DNA from: Marinobacter sp. LQ44
GTDB taxonomy: Bacteria > Pseudomonadota > Gammaproteobacteria > Pseudomonadales > Oleiphilaceae
Assembly: GCF_001447155.2 (NCBI RefSeq)
Contig: NZ_CP014754.1
Span: 3,534,001-3,598,000 of the forward strand
Length of the DNA: 64,000 nt
Reading direction: 5' to 3'
In this document: piece by piece, positions 25,679 to 34,877 of the stretch
How positions within the stretch are numbered: the stretch's first letter is position 1
Layout: each line of letters opens with the position of its first letter
Notes under the pieces: generated by a model
What the model saw: only the letters and a program-made list of their open reading frames with translations
Database searches by the model: none
Told to the model about the DNA's origin: nothing
Position numbers and translations under genes: made by a program

Positions 25679-26662
25679 ATGGGGTGGGTCAACACCGTGA
25701 TCGATGCCGCTCGCCGCCTGGGGGTTGGCGACACCGTGTTGCTCGAAACTGCGGGCTTGCCAGCACAGGCACTGGCCTGGGAGCGCTGGCCCATCGATTT
25801 CATTACCCAGCTCTGGCACGCCGCCGAGCGCTGTACCCACGATCCGGGTTTTGGTCTGAAAGTGGGCACGGGCGTGCGCCCGGCCAGCATTGATGCCGTC
25901 AGTTTTGCCATGCAGAGTGCGGCGACGCTGCGCGAAGCCATTACCCTAGTGCAGAAATATCAGCGCCTGATCTCTGACGGTGGGCGCTTCCAGATGTTGC
26001 CCGGTAGTCGGGGTACCTGGATTGTCTACCATCCAAGGCAGGGCCGGCTGGCATTCAGTCCGCACCAGATTGAGGCCGTATTGTCGGCGGTGGTGAGCCT
26101 GACAGACTGGATAGCGGGATCGGCGGTGCGGCCGGTGCGGGTGCAGTTCAGCCAGGCCCGGCTGGGGCCGGTTCGCGGTTATCGGGAGGTGTTTGGCTGC
26201 CCGGTGGATTTTGAGCAGGCATTCAGCGGGCTGCTGGTGAGTCATGAGGTGCTGGACAAGCCCCTGCCACAGGCAGACCCGGCCCTGGCTCAGGTACACG
26301 AGCAATACAATGCCGGGCGCCTGGCCGCCCTGGAAAAGGGAGCGGTGTCGGCAGAGGATCTGCGGCAATGGCTGGTGGCACGTGTTGGGCCAACCTTGCC
26401 CCGTCGGGCAGAGGCAGCGGGAGCGTTGGGTATCAGTGAGCGGACGCTGGCGCGCAGGCTGGAGACTCAGGGTTACACGTTTAACAGCTTGCTGGATGAG
26501 GTGCGCCAGGAACTTGCCCTGGCGGCCGTGCGAGAATCCCGCCAGTCCCTGGCGGATATTGCACTATCGCTCGGCTTCGCCGAACCGAGTACCTTCTACC
26601 GGGCCTTCCACCGCTGGACGGGGATGCCCCCGGCGCGCTGGCGCAAGCTGGAGGCATTTTAG
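25679..26662 (+). CDS. AraC-family transcriptional regulator
   Basis: This encodes 327 residues from ATG 25679; a TTG at 25655 also opens the frame but lies inside the second operator repeat. The N-terminal ligand domain is of the Arabinose_bd type (PF12625-like; LLETAGLPAQALAWERWPIDFITQLWHAAE). The C-terminus has two helix-turn-helix motifs: AEAAGALGISERTLARRLETQG and LADIALSLGFAEPSTFYRAFHRWTGMPP. It is divergent from the FAD/FMN/ThDP operon and is its likely regulator, with a hydroxy or oxo acid as possible inducer. Confidence 0.88.
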   Translation: MGWVNTVIDAARRLGVGDTVLLETAGLPAQALAWERWPIDFITQLWHAAERCTHDPGFGLKVGTGVRPASIDAVSFAMQSAATLREAITLVQKYQRLISDGGRFQMLPGSRGTWIVYHPRQGRLAFSPHQIEAVLSAVVSLTDWIAGSAVRPVRVQFSQARLGPVRGYREVFGCPVDFEQAFSGLLVSHEVLDKPLPQADPALAQVHEQYNAGRLAALEKGAVSAEDLRQWLVARVGPTLPRRAEAAGALGISERTLARRLETQGYTFNSLLDEVRQELALAAVRESRQSLADIALSLGFAEPSTFYRAFHRWTGMPPARWRKLEAF

Positions 26663-26664
26663 GC

Positions 26665-28050
26665 TTACAGGTTGGCTTCGGCGAACTCCGCCAGCACCGA
26701 CCTCGGTACACCTTGCAGGTGAATGTGGCCTCCGTGGCGGAAGCCCTTGAAGCGTTCGGTCATGTAGGTCAGGCCGGAGCTTAGCGGGCTGAGGTAAGGC
26801 GTATCAATCTGCGCCAGGTTGCCCAGGCAAATCACCTTGGAGCCGTTACCGGCACGGGTGATGATGGTTTTGATCTGGTGCGGCGTCAGGTTCTGGGACT
26901 CGTCAATAATGATCAGGCTGTGCTGGAAGCTGCGGCCGCGGATGTAGTTCATGGATTTGAAGTGCAGCGGCACTTTGCTGAGGATGTAGTCGACGCTGGC
27001 GGTCATGTTCTCATCGTCTTCGTGCAGGGCTTCCAGGTTGTCCACGATGGCGCCCAGCCAGGGCTCCATTTTCTCCGCCTCGGTGCCAGGCAAAAAGCCG
27101 ATGTCTTCGTCCAGCCCCTGGGTAGAGCGGGTGGCGATGATTCGCTTGTAAAGCTTGCTGGCCACGGTCATTTCAATGCAGGCAGCCAGGGCCAGGATGG
27201 TTTTACCAGAGCCGGCGGAGCCGGTCAGGTTAACCAGGTGGATGTCCGGGTCCAGAAGCAGGTGCAGGGCCATGGCCTGGTAGATATCCCGTGGCACCAG
27301 CCCCCAGACTTCCTCGTTCATCAGGTCGTGTTGGTGCAGGTCTTTGATCACCAGCTGGTCGTCGGAGATGTCCACCACCTGGCCGACAAAACCGTGCTCA
27401 TCAATCACGAACTCGTTGATGTTCAGTCTGGCCAGTTCGCCCTCGCGTTTGAGCAGGTGTTCGGTGACCCCTTCACGCTGTACCGTTTCTACCTTGGCGA
27501 TGTTATCCCAGAAGGAGTTCTGGAACTCCTTGTAGCCCTTGGGTAACAGATCGATGTCGTCCAGCAACTGGTCGTTGTGGTAGTCCTGGGCCTCTACGCC
27601 AAAGCCCCGGGCTTTCAGGCGCATGTTGATGTCTTTGCTGACGAGGATGATGTCGCGGGATTTGTGCCGGGCCTGAAGGGCGGCCAGGGTGTTGATGATC
27701 TTGTTGTCGTTCAGGTGTTCCGGTAGGGAATGAGTGCCGATGCCCTCGGTGCTCATGATAATCGACAGGGTGCCCAGTGGCTCTGCCTTTTTGCCGCGAA
27801 CAATCGGTACACCTTTTTCAATGACTTTCGGGCTGGCATCCCCCAACAATTTGTCGATGTTGCGAATGGCCTGGCGGCAATCGGCGGCGACGGTCTGTTT
27901 GCCGGATTTGAGGCTGTCGAGTTCTTCGAGAACCGTCATCGGGATGATGACGTCGTGTTCTTCAAAATTCAGGAGGGCGTTCGGGTCGTGTATCAGGACG
28001 TTGGTGTCGAGGACGTACATCTTTCGGCGAGCTTGCGGTGCTCTTGGCAT
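26665..28050 (-). CDS. PhoH-family protein with PIN domain (PhoH2/YlaK type)
   Basis: This encodes 461 residues. The N-terminal PIN nuclease domain (about 11-150) has the acidic residues of YVLDTNVLIHD and later SKDINMR. The C-terminal PhoH ATPase domain (from about 250) has Walker A GSAGSGKTILA and Walker B IIIDESQN. PIN-PhoH fusions act as RNA helicase/ribonucleases in the forms studied. Start 28050 was kept because GAGAGG lies upstream, although spacing is long; a second ATG at 28020 begins exactly at the PIN domain. It follows the CBS gene by 24 bp. Confidence 0.88.
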   Translation of the reverse strand: MPRAPQARRKMYVLDTNVLIHDPNALLNFEEHDVIIPMTVLEELDSLKSGKQTVAADCRQAIRNIDKLLGDASPKVIEKGVPIVRGKKAEPLGTLSIIMSTEGIGTHSLPEHLNDNKIINTLAALQARHKSRDIILVSKDINMRLKARGFGVEAQDYHNDQLLDDIDLLPKGYKEFQNSFWDNIAKVETVQREGVTEHLLKREGELARLNINEFVIDEHGFVGQVVDISDDQLVIKDLHQHDLMNEEVWGLVPRDIYQAMALHLLLDPDIHLVNLTGSAGSGKTILALAACIEMTVASKLYKRIIATRSTQGLDEDIGFLPGTEAEKMEPWLGAIVDNLEALHEDDENMTASVDYILSKVPLHFKSMNYIRGRSFQHSLIIIDESQNLTPHQIKTIITRAGNGSKVICLGNLAQIDTPYLSPLSSGLTYMTERFKGFRHGGHIHLQGVPRSVLAEFAEANL

Positions 28051-28074
28051 AGGTAGGGCTACCTCTCTGGTGGC

Positions 28075-28566
28075 TCAGTCGTTCTCGGCGCAGCGTTGCG
28101 TCAGTTCCTTCTGGGAAATCAGCTTCAGCATATCGTAAGTGGTTATGATACCGGTAATTTTTGAATCCCTGGTGACAAAAATACGGTGCAGGTGTTCGCG
28201 CATCATGATATTGGCAATGTCTCGCACCGGGGTATCTTCGTCAACCGAAAGTACGATGGGGGTCATGATATCTCGCACTTCAACCGGCACTTTGCCCATC
28301 TCTTCAAAGATAACCATGCGTAGCCGACGGGCTTCTTCCTGTTCCTCGGGGGTCAGCTGCGGTTGATCACCGGTGCGGCTGGCGTTCCAGCGGAATTCGG
28401 TGATGTCCTTGAGCGTCGCGATGCCGATGATGTCGCCGTTGTCGTCTGTTACCGGGCTGCCGGTGATTTCGTTGTCCGTCAGAAAACGCGCCAGCCGGTC
28501 CATGGTCCAGTGGTGCGGTACGGCTTTAACGGTTGGGGTCATGATTTCATGGGCGAGAACGCTCAT
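28075..28566 (-). CDS. CBS-domain protein
   Basis: This encodes 163 residues made almost entirely of a CBS pair: EIMTPTVKAVPHHWTMDRLARFLTDNEITGSPVTDD and DIMTPIVLSVDEDTPVRDIANIMMREHLHRIFV. A charged linker (about 65-95) separates them. Such proteins bind adenine nucleotides and regulate partners. It lies just upstream of the PhoH-like gene on the same strand and may be cotranscribed with it. No specific partner can be named. Confidence 0.85.
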   Translation of the reverse strand: MSVLAHEIMTPTVKAVPHHWTMDRLARFLTDNEITGSPVTDDNGDIIGIATLKDITEFRWNASRTGDQPQLTPEEQEEARRLRMVIFEEMGKVPVEVRDIMTPIVLSVDEDTPVRDIANIMMREHLHRIFVTRDSKITGIITTYDMLKLISQKELTQRCAEND

Positions 28567-28660
28567 TGGTGGGCTTCTTCCATTTGCAGTCCTTTTGATG
28601 AAGCTTAGCCGTTCCTTGGCTGTCCGTCACCCCTGTCTCTGTGTCTTGATCAACCCTTGG

Positions 28661-29395
28661 TCACGGCTGGTCAGCGGGGACAACCGCCTGAAGATTGCCG
28701 TTTTCGCCCCATTCAAGTTGGTAGCCCTGATACTTGTCTTCTTTGGCCACGGCCTCCAGCGCTTGCAGGGATTTCACTGGAATGTCGACCAGCAGATTAT
28801 TCACCAGCCAACCGGGGAGAGCTCCGTTGGGTTCTGTGTGCTGAACCCAGACCATACGGGTTTTGTCGCCGTTCGGGGTGAAACGGTAAAGGGTGTCTGA
28901 GCGATCAACCCGAACCCGGCTGTTGAATTCCGCCCGCATACCCGGCACGGCATTCAGGTCCATCACCACTTCACCGGTGTCGGCGTTGCCCCGGGTGCGT
29001 ATGCGCAACACGTAATCCCGGTCGGTCACCGGCCAGGGCATATCGTTGACGGAGTAAGCGTAGCGATCGTGGAAGTCGCCCTGGCCAAAGGCGTAGGATT
29101 CGGTGCAGTTATGGACCCATTCCTTGCAGGATTCGGGATTGATCATCACTGCCATCAGGGTTTCCAGGGGAACGTCCAGATCGGCCACGGCCTTGAAGGC
29201 CTGAAACCCGGAATTGCTCTGGTCCATGGTGTAAATACGAATGTTGTCGACTTCCTTGCGCAGGGTCCACTCCCGGGCATCCTCCGGCGGGAGAGGCGGG
29301 TGTTCACTGGCCAGGCTCGGCAGGGTCAGAAACATGAGTGTACTCAGTACGCCCGCCACCATGCCTTTGAAGCCATGGGCTCTGGTCATTGTCAT
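28661..29395 (-). CDS. Exported START-domain protein
   Basis: This encodes 244 residues with a signal peptide (MTMTRAHGFKGMVAGVLSTL, cut near LASEH, about residue 30). The rest is a START/SRPBCC lipid-binding fold, seen in WTLRKEVDNIRIYT at the start and a C-terminal helix with LVNNLLVDIPVKSLQALE. Proteins of this type bind hydrophobic ligands in a deep pocket. The ligand is unknown. It lies upstream of the CBS and PhoH genes on the same strand, 94 bp away. Confidence 0.82.
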   Translation of the reverse strand: MTMTRAHGFKGMVAGVLSTLMFLTLPSLASEHPPLPPEDAREWTLRKEVDNIRIYTMDQSNSGFQAFKAVADLDVPLETLMAVMINPESCKEWVHNCTESYAFGQGDFHDRYAYSVNDMPWPVTDRDYVLRIRTRGNADTGEVVMDLNAVPGMRAEFNSRVRVDRSDTLYRFTPNGDKTRMVWVQHTEPNGALPGWLVNNLLVDIPVKSLQALEAVAKEDKYQGYQLEWGENGNLQAVVPADQP

Positions 29396-29532
29396 AAGCT
29401 ACACTTCCGTGATGAAGGTGTGCTGAGTCTACCATGGAGCCGGTTTCTGCTTTTCGGCAGGAATCAGGGATTGTGAACCAGGTAGCGTACTGTTGCGCTA
29501 CAACTTATGAATGGCCTGATCTGACGGTATTT

Positions 29533-30540
29533 ATGAACAAAAAGAACCTGATTGATGCCAAGGGCAGAATTGCACCAGGGGTGCTGGAACAACCGGTCGA
29601 GACCATTAACTACATGGATTTTGACCTGCGGACGGTCATGGACCGGCCGCGGTCCCGATTGGCTCGCCGTTGGCGGTTCAACCAGTTTCAGTTTGTCAGC
29701 GCCATGGCGCCGGGCTGGGTGTTCGGCATGGCGATTGTGGACCTGAAACTGGTGGGCAACGGTTTTTTCTATCTGTTTGATTTTGAAAGCGGTCAAATGT
29801 TTGAGCAGTCGTTCATGCAGCCGCTGGCCCGGCACACCGATATTGAACCCTATCCTGAACATGGCCATGCCCGGTTCCGCAAAGGTGACGTGTCGCTGGC
29901 CATCGAGCCGGCCACCGGAGGCCGCAACATCCGGGTGACCGCGCCGGGTAATATCCGGGTGGACCTGGAGTTGCAAGACACCGATCAACCCCTGCGGCTG
30001 GTCTGCCCGGCAGGCTACAATGGCTGGGTGTTTACCCGCAAATCGGCCGGCGTACCGGTTGAGGGGGAGGTGCGCTGGGGCCAGCAGGTATGGCGCTGTG
30101 ATGAGCAGACCCGCGGCTCTATTGATTGGAGTTGTGGCTTCATGCGCCGGGAAACTGCCTGGAATTGGGCCTGTCTGGCCGGGGTAACCAAGCAGGGGGT
30201 GTCTGTGGGGCTTAATCTGGCGGCCGGTGTGAATGAAACCGGAATGACCGAGAACGCCCTGTGGCTGGATGGCCGGTGTGTGAAGCTGGGCGCCGCCCGC
30301 TTCGAATTTGACCGGTATCGGCCGGGTGCCGATTGGCGGGTTACCACCGAGGATGGCCTGGTGGACCTGAGCTTTGTGCCTGCAGGCACGCGCAAGGAAC
30401 GGCTGAACGCTGGCGTGCTTGCCTCCAATTTCCGGCAGTTTGTGGGCACCTTCCGGGGAACGGTCAGAGATGAGGCGGGCCAGTCAGTCCCCGTAGACGG
30501 GCTGCGGGGACTGATGGAAGACCACTATGCCCGCTGGTAA
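29533..30540 (+). CDS. DUF2804 protein
   Basis: This encodes 335 residues from ATG 29533 (MNKKNLIDAKGRI); the frame is open 33 codons further upstream but would cover the promoter region. Family DUF2804 has no assigned function. Features include an N-terminal FNQFQFVSAMAPGWVFGMAIVDL segment, a central beta-rich region and SIDWSCGFMRRETAWNWACLAG near 200, a tryptophan-rich block conserved in the family. No signal peptide or membrane helix was seen. It ends 14 bp from the convergent minE. Confidence 0.8.
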   Translation: MNKKNLIDAKGRIAPGVLEQPVETINYMDFDLRTVMDRPRSRLARRWRFNQFQFVSAMAPGWVFGMAIVDLKLVGNGFFYLFDFESGQMFEQSFMQPLARHTDIEPYPEHGHARFRKGDVSLAIEPATGGRNIRVTAPGNIRVDLELQDTDQPLRLVCPAGYNGWVFTRKSAGVPVEGEVRWGQQVWRCDEQTRGSIDWSCGFMRRETAWNWACLAGVTKQGVSVGLNLAAGVNETGMTENALWLDGRCVKLGAARFEFDRYRPGADWRVTTEDGLVDLSFVPAGTRKERLNAGVLASNFRQFVGTFRGTVRDEAGQSVPVDGLRGLMEDHYARW

Positions 30541-30554
30541 GGTGGGCGCAGCGA

Positions 30555-30806
30555 TTACTTTTCCGGCAGGGTGACGTTCAGTTCCAGTACCGAGCAACTT
30601 TCGTTACGGTCTACATCTACCTGGACCATGTCGTCGCTGATCTGTACGTATTTGCGAATCACATCCAGCAGTTCCTGCTGCAGCTGTGGCAGGTAATCCG
30701 GCATATCGCGCTGGCCCCGTTCGTGGGCCACGATGATCTGCAACCGTTCTTTAGCAACGCTCGCAGTATTGGTCTTCTTGCTTCGGAAATAATCCAGAAA
30801 ACTCAT
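30555..30806 (-). CDS. minE: Cell division topological specificity factor MinE
   Basis: This encodes 83 residues, normal size. The N-terminus ([30 protein letters not shown]) carries the membrane-targeting helix and the MinD-contact helix; the C-terminal half forms the dimerisation domain. MinE stimulates MinD ATPase and drives pole-to-pole oscillation, placing the division ring at midcell. It lies 3 bp after minD. Confidence 0.96.
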   Translation of the reverse strand: MSFLDYFRSKKTNTASVAKERLQIIVAHERGQRDMPDYLPQLQQELLDVIRKYVQISDDMVQVDVDRNESCSVLELNVTLPEK

Positions 30807-30809
30807 CCC

Positions 30810-31622
30810 TTAGCCCCCTTTGAACATCCGTGAGAAGAAACCTTTTTTCTGGGAGGTCATGAAGCGGTGTTCCCGCTCCTCTCCCAGAAGCCGGGCAACG
30901 GCGTCGTCGTAGGCCTGGCCGGCATCGCTCTGGTCTTCCAGAATCACTGGCAGGCCCTGGTTGGAGGCGTTCAGTACCACCTGGCTCTCCGGGATCACGC
31001 CCAACAACGGTATCGCCAGGATTTCTTCGACATCGTTCACCGACAGCATCTCGCCGCGTTCTACCCGGTCAGGGTTGTAGCGGGTCAGCAGCAGGTGTTC
31101 CTTGACCGGGTCCTGTCCCATCTCGGCGCGCCGGGACTTGCTCTGGAGAATGCCCAGGATTCGGTCGGAATCCCGTACAGAAGAGACTTCCGGGTTGGTG
31201 ACTACAATGGCCTCATCGGCATAGTACAGAGCCATCAGAGCGCCGTGTTCGATCCCGGCCGGCGAGTCACACACGATGTAGTCGAAGGTTTCCGACAGCT
31301 CGTTGATGACCTTTTCCACACCGTCTTTGGTCAGTGCTTCTTTCTCACGGGTCTGGGAGGCGGGCAGAATAAACAGCGAGTCTACCCGCTTGTCTTTGAT
31401 CAGCGCCTGGTTGAGTGTGGCTTCGCCCTGGATCACGTTGACGAAGTCATAGACCACGCGGCGCTCACAATTCATGATCAGATCGAGGTTGCGCAGGCCC
31501 ACATCGAAGTCGATTACGACGGTCTTGTGGCCGCGCCTGGCAAGGCCGGTACTGATTGAGGCGCTGGTGGTGGTTTTGCCAACGCCGCCCTTTCCTGAGG
31601 TAACGACAATGATTCTAGCCAA
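30810..31622 (-). CDS. minD: Septum site-determining ATPase MinD
   Basis: This encodes 270 residues. It has the deviant Walker A motif GKGGVGKTT near residue 10, switch I FDVGLRNLD, and a C-terminal amphipathic membrane helix (GFFSRMFKGG). MinD binds the inner membrane as an ATP dimer, recruits MinC to block FtsZ and MinE to oscillate. It is the middle gene of minCDE. Confidence 0.97.
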   Translation of the reverse strand: MARIIVVTSGKGGVGKTTTSASISTGLARRGHKTVVIDFDVGLRNLDLIMNCERRVVYDFVNVIQGEATLNQALIKDKRVDSLFILPASQTREKEALTKDGVEKVINELSETFDYIVCDSPAGIEHGALMALYYADEAIVVTNPEVSSVRDSDRILGILQSKSRRAEMGQDPVKEHLLLTRYNPDRVERGEMLSVNDVEEILAIPLLGVIPESQVVLNASNQGLPVILEDQSDAGQAYDDAVARLLGEEREHRFMTSQKKGFFSRMFKGG

Positions 31623-31686
31623 GGTTCAGTTCCTGTTTCGCAGTGGATTCGTCATGTCTTCAACGTTGTTATTGGCTGTCACAACA

Positions 31687-32451
31687 TCAGGCCTTGTCCA
31701 GTGGCGTCACCACCAGCAGGTCGTCCCTGAGCTGGATCTGCACAGCGCTTTTCCAGCCATTGTCCTGAAGATCTTCGGAGATTTTATAGTGTCCGGCGAT
31801 GGACACAAGCTCTGCTTCAAGTGACTGGCAGAATACCCGGGCGGTTTCAGCCCCATGGATGCCTGCCAACGCCCGCCCCCTGAGTGGTCCGTACACGTGG
31901 ATATTGCCTGCGGCGAGCACTTCGGCACCGGCCTGAACCGGGGCCAGGATGATCAGGTCCCCTTCCGGCGCATAGACCTGCTGGCCCGAGCGAACGGTTT
32001 GGCTGACGATCTTGGCCGCAGCCGGTTCGCTGGTGGGAACGTCAGCGGGGCTGGAGGTCTCGGCTTCCGGACTGGAGGCCTCATCAGGTTGCGCCCGGGC
32101 CGGTGTCTGTTCGCGCAGGCTGCTGCCGGGAAACAACGCAAGAGAGGCACCGCGTGCCAGGCGGCGCTGGTCGTCGTTGCCGGCACGAACGCCAATCACA
32201 TGGATGTTATGGCGGCGGCAGGTACCGATCATCTTGAAGAAGTCCAGCTCACTGTCCAGCCCTTCGTATTTCTCCAGGCTGATCACCAGGGGGATATCTT
32301 TGAAAAACCCCGGAGCCTGGCTGATCTTGTCCCGGAGATTGGCTTCGAACTCGTCGTTATCGAAGTAATAAAGTTCCAGGGCTGTCAGCGAAACGGAGGC
32401 ACTTTTCAGCTGGAAACTCTGTTTTAGCCCGGAGGCGGCGGTATCGCTCAT
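31687..32451 (-). CDS. minC: Septum site-determining protein MinC
   Basis: This encodes 254 residues. The N-terminal FtsZ-inhibiting domain covers about 1-105. A Pro/Ala/Glu-rich linker (about 110-150) is followed by the C-terminal beta-helix that binds MinD (VRSGQQVYAPEGDLIILAPVQAGAEVLAAGNIHVYGPLRGRALAG). It is the first gene of the minCDE operon, 64 bp upstream of minD. Confidence 0.95.
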   Translation of the reverse strand: MSDTAASGLKQSFQLKSASVSLTALELYYFDNDEFEANLRDKISQAPGFFKDIPLVISLEKYEGLDSELDFFKMIGTCRRHNIHVIGVRAGNDDQRRLARGASLALFPGSSLREQTPARAQPDEASSPEAETSSPADVPTSEPAAAKIVSQTVRSGQQVYAPEGDLIILAPVQAGAEVLAAGNIHVYGPLRGRALAGIHGAETARVFCQSLEAELVSIAGHYKISEDLQDNGWKSAVQIQLRDDLLVVTPLDKA

Positions 32452-32474
32452 GAATCAGTGTCTTCCCTGGTGAC

Positions 32475-32837
32475 TTACTGGTTGGGTTCTTTGCGGGCTT
32501 GCAGTGGCTGCTGATCAAACCGGATGCCAGACCAGCCCGTGCTGATGAACTGGCGGATGTTGCCATGGCTGTCGCCGGTTGGGTCGCCCAGCACCTGCTG
32601 ATAGTGTTGGGCAAACAGGTTCAGGGTATCCGCCTCGCTCAGGTTGCAGTACTGGCCCAGTGCGAACACCCGGCAGGAACCGGCATTTTCACCGGCATTG
32701 TTTCGCACCGGGCCATTGTTGAAGCCCGTGGGCTGAAACTCGAAATGCTGGTCGATCAGCGCCAGGGTGTCATCAAAATTGGCGTGGCCCGCGTCGAGGG
32801 AAGCCAGGTGGATGCGTACTGCCTCATTGATGTTCAT
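32475..32837 (-). CDS. HopJ-family protein
   Basis: This encodes 120 residues from ATG 32837, which overlaps the stop of the DUF1244 gene (TAATG). The family was named after a Pseudomonas syringae type III effector, but it is widespread in free-living gammaproteobacteria with no secretion system, so an effector role should not be assumed. Recognisable stretches are FDDTLALIDQHFEFQPTGF, NAGENAGSCRVFAL and FAQHYQQVLGDPTG. It is small and acidic, without a signal peptide. It lies between DUF1244 and minC in an apparent operon. Confidence 0.85.
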   Translation of the reverse strand: MNINEAVRIHLASLDAGHANFDDTLALIDQHFEFQPTGFNNGPVRNNAGENAGSCRVFALGQYCNLSEADTLNLFAQHYQQVLGDPTGDSHGNIRQFISTGWSGIRFDQQPLQARKEPNQ

Positions 32838-33115
32838 TATTTGTGATCCTGCTTCGGACCAATCTGATATTTTTCTTTCCACTGCTCATAGGGCATGCCG
32901 TAGATTTCTTCCCGGGCGTCCGGATCGGATAGCTCAAAGCCTCTTTCCTGTGCTTCTGCCCGGTACCATTTGGACAGGCAGTTGCGGCAGAACCCCGCCA
33001 GGTTCATCAGGTCAATGTTCTGCACGTCGGTATTCTGGCGTAAATGCTCCACCAGGCGCCTGAAAGCAGCGGCTTCGATCTCAGTGCGGTCAGACTCGGG
33101 TATGGGGTTGGTCAT
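32837..33115 (-). CDS. DUF1244 protein
   Basis: This encodes 92 residues. The core NLAGFCRNCLSKWYRAEAQERG with CxxC-like cysteines, and the tail YGMPYEQWKEKYQ, are typical of DUF1244, a small family of unknown function whose DNA or metal role is unproven. It is the first gene of a run leading into hopJ and minCDE and lies back to back with dinB, sharing a 115-bp upstream region that includes the SOS box. Confidence 0.85.
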   Translation of the reverse strand: MTNPIPESDRTEIEAAAFRRLVEHLRQNTDVQNIDLMNLAGFCRNCLSKWYRAEAQERGFELSDPDAREEIYGMPYEQWKEKYQIGPKQDHK

Positions 33116-33190
33116 GGGGCCTCGCAGATGACGTTCCGGTTTGATGTTAGGGTTCCTGACATTCTCTGCATGTTAGCTTAAGATACAAGG

Positions 33191-33206
33191 CTGTATAAAT
33201 GTACAG
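33191..33206. promoter_or_regulatory. LexA (SOS) box of dinB
   Basis: CTGTATAAATGTACAG matches the gammaproteobacterial LexA consensus CTGT-N8-ACAG at every conserved base. It lies 25 bp upstream of the dinB start, so it should overlap or follow the promoter and repress dinB until DNA damage. The divergent DUF1244 start is 76 bp on the other side. Confidence 0.85.
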
Positions 33207-33230
33207 ATTGTTTACGCGAGCCCACGGACC

Positions 33231-34295
33231 ATGCCCCAGCGCAAGATCATTCATGTGGATTGCGACTGCTTCTATGCGGCGGTCGAGATGCGCGACGACC
33301 CAACGCTGAGGGACGTGCCCCTGGCGGTTGGCGGCGCCGAGGGCCGGGGCGTGGTGACGACGTGCAACTACCGGGCAAGGGCCTTTGGCGTGCGCTCGGC
33401 CATGCCCGGCAGTGAAGCCCGCAGGCTGTGCCCGGGGCTGGTGACCGTGCCACCGGATATGGCGCGATACCGGGCGGCGTCTCAGCAAGTCATGGCCATT
33501 CTCCGGGAAATGACCGATCTGGTTGAGCCCCTGTCGCTGGATGAAGCTTTTCTGGATGTGTCTGACATAACCGAACACCGTGGCAGCGCCACTCTGATGG
33601 CCCGGCATTTGCGAGAGCGGGTTCGGCAGGAAGTGGGTATTACCATCTCCGCCGGCGTGGCCCCGAACAAGTTTCTGGCCAAGATTGCCAGTGACTGGCG
33701 CAAGCCCGACGGCCTGTTTGTGATCACGCCGGAGCAGGTGCCGGAATTTGTCGAATCCCTGCCGGTGGAAAAACTGTTCGGTGTGGGCCAGGTGACGGCC
33801 GCCAAGCTGCATTCCATGGGCGTGAAAACCTGCGGTGACATGCAGTTGCTGGGGGTGGACACCCTGATTGAGAAATTCGGCAAGCAGGGCTACCGGTTAT
33901 TTGAAATGGCCGCAGGCCGGGATGAGCGGCCGGTGATTGTCTCGCGGGTGGCGAAATCGGTCAGCGTGGAGCGGACGTTTTCCCAGGATCTGCCGGACAA
34001 GACCGCCTGCGAAACCGTGATGCCCGCCCTGGTGGCGGATCTCAATCTTCGGTTGGCCCGAAAGGGGCGGCAGAAGCCCATCCACAAGCTGTTTGTGAAA
34101 ATCCGCTACAGTGATTTTTCAACCCATACCCTGGAGCGGGTACGGGAATCGGTGGCCGAACCCGAGGTTGCCGATTACCAGCCCCTGCTGGATGAACTGG
34201 TTACCCGGGCCGATCGCCCAGTCCGTTTGTTGGGGGTGGGTGTGCGTTTTCGGAACGATGAAGCCCCGGTTACCCAGTTGCGTTTGTTCGACTGA
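33231..34295 (+). CDS. dinB: DNA polymerase IV
   Basis: This encodes 354 residues, normal for DinB. The palm holds the catalytic acids: [12 protein letters not shown] at the start and [13 protein letters not shown] near residue 105. The thumb has helix-hairpin-helix motifs ([17 protein letters not shown]), followed by the little-finger domain. It ends without a classical beta-clamp motif except the short QLRLFD, which does match a clamp-binding peptide. It is an error-prone translesion polymerase, SOS-induced through the LexA box. Confidence 0.95.
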   Translation: MPQRKIIHVDCDCFYAAVEMRDDPTLRDVPLAVGGAEGRGVVTTCNYRARAFGVRSAMPGSEARRLCPGLVTVPPDMARYRAASQQVMAILREMTDLVEPLSLDEAFLDVSDITEHRGSATLMARHLRERVRQEVGITISAGVAPNKFLAKIASDWRKPDGLFVITPEQVPEFVESLPVEKLFGVGQVTAAKLHSMGVKTCGDMQLLGVDTLIEKFGKQGYRLFEMAAGRDERPVIVSRVAKSVSVERTFSQDLPDKTACETVMPALVADLNLRLARKGRQKPIHKLFVKIRYSDFSTHTLERVRESVAEPEVADYQPLLDELVTRADRPVRLLGVGVRFRNDEAPVTQLRLFD

Positions 34296-34331
34296 CTTTG
34301 CGTTTGCTGGAGCTTTCAGGAACTCAAAACG

Positions 34332-34877
34332 TCAAGCGAACATCAGTATCGACACCCAGCCCATGGCTGCACCAATGACAGCTCCCGCGGCAACATCGCT
34401 CGGGTAGTGCAGGCCCAGGACCACCCGGGAGGCGGCTACCGACAGGGTGAAGGGCAGAACATACCAGGCGGCCACTGGCATGGCGACGAACAGCATGGCC
34501 TGGAAACAGGCTGCGTGCAGGGTGTGCCCGGAAGGGAAGCTGTAGCGATCCAGCGGTGGTGTGCCGCAATTGATGGCCGGAAACGAGATAAACGGGCGCT
34601 CCCGGATAAGTTTGTGTTTCAGGCCTTTGTAGGTGAGGGTGCAGGTGAGCCCGGTAAAGGCCATCAGCACCGCCAGCCCCAACCCCTGTTCCGGAGCCAG
34701 CAGGGGCAGGGCGAGGATCAGTGCATACCAGAACCAGCCGTCGCCAAGGCGGCTGACGACCCAGAAATAGCTCAGTACAGGCCGGAACCGGACTGCACGG
34801 TTGATAGCCTGGCACAGCGCATATTCACGCTGGTCTGCCAGGTCAAAGAAGCGAGATGCCTTGTTTGTTGATGCCAT
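34332..34877 (-). CDS. PAP2-family phosphatase
   Basis: This encodes 181 residues from ATG 34877; an alternative ATG at 34928 has no better ribosome site. The three PAP2 motifs are present: KLIRERPF, PSGHTLHA and SRVVLGLHYPSD, with catalytic histidines in the last two. About four to five membrane segments are predicted. Such enzymes remove phosphate from phosphatidic acid, undecaprenyl pyrophosphate or lipid A. The start lies inside the 3' end of the glycosyltransferase gene (35-nt overlap), so the two are coupled, hinting at a shared lipid or glycan route. Confidence 0.88.
   Translation of the reverse strand: MASTNKASRFFDLADQREYALCQAINRAVRFRPVLSYFWVVSRLGDGWFWYALILALPLLAPEQGLGLAVLMAFTGLTCTLTYKGLKHKLIRERPFISFPAINCGTPPLDRYSFPSGHTLHAACFQAMLFVAMPVAAWYVLPFTLSVAASRVVLGLHYPSDVAAGAVIGAAMGWVSILMFA

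Noticed and set aside
32475..32837. Reading the HopJ-family gene as a type III secretion effector
   Set aside because: No type III secretion genes are present in the window, and the family is widespread in free-living bacteria next to housekeeping genes.
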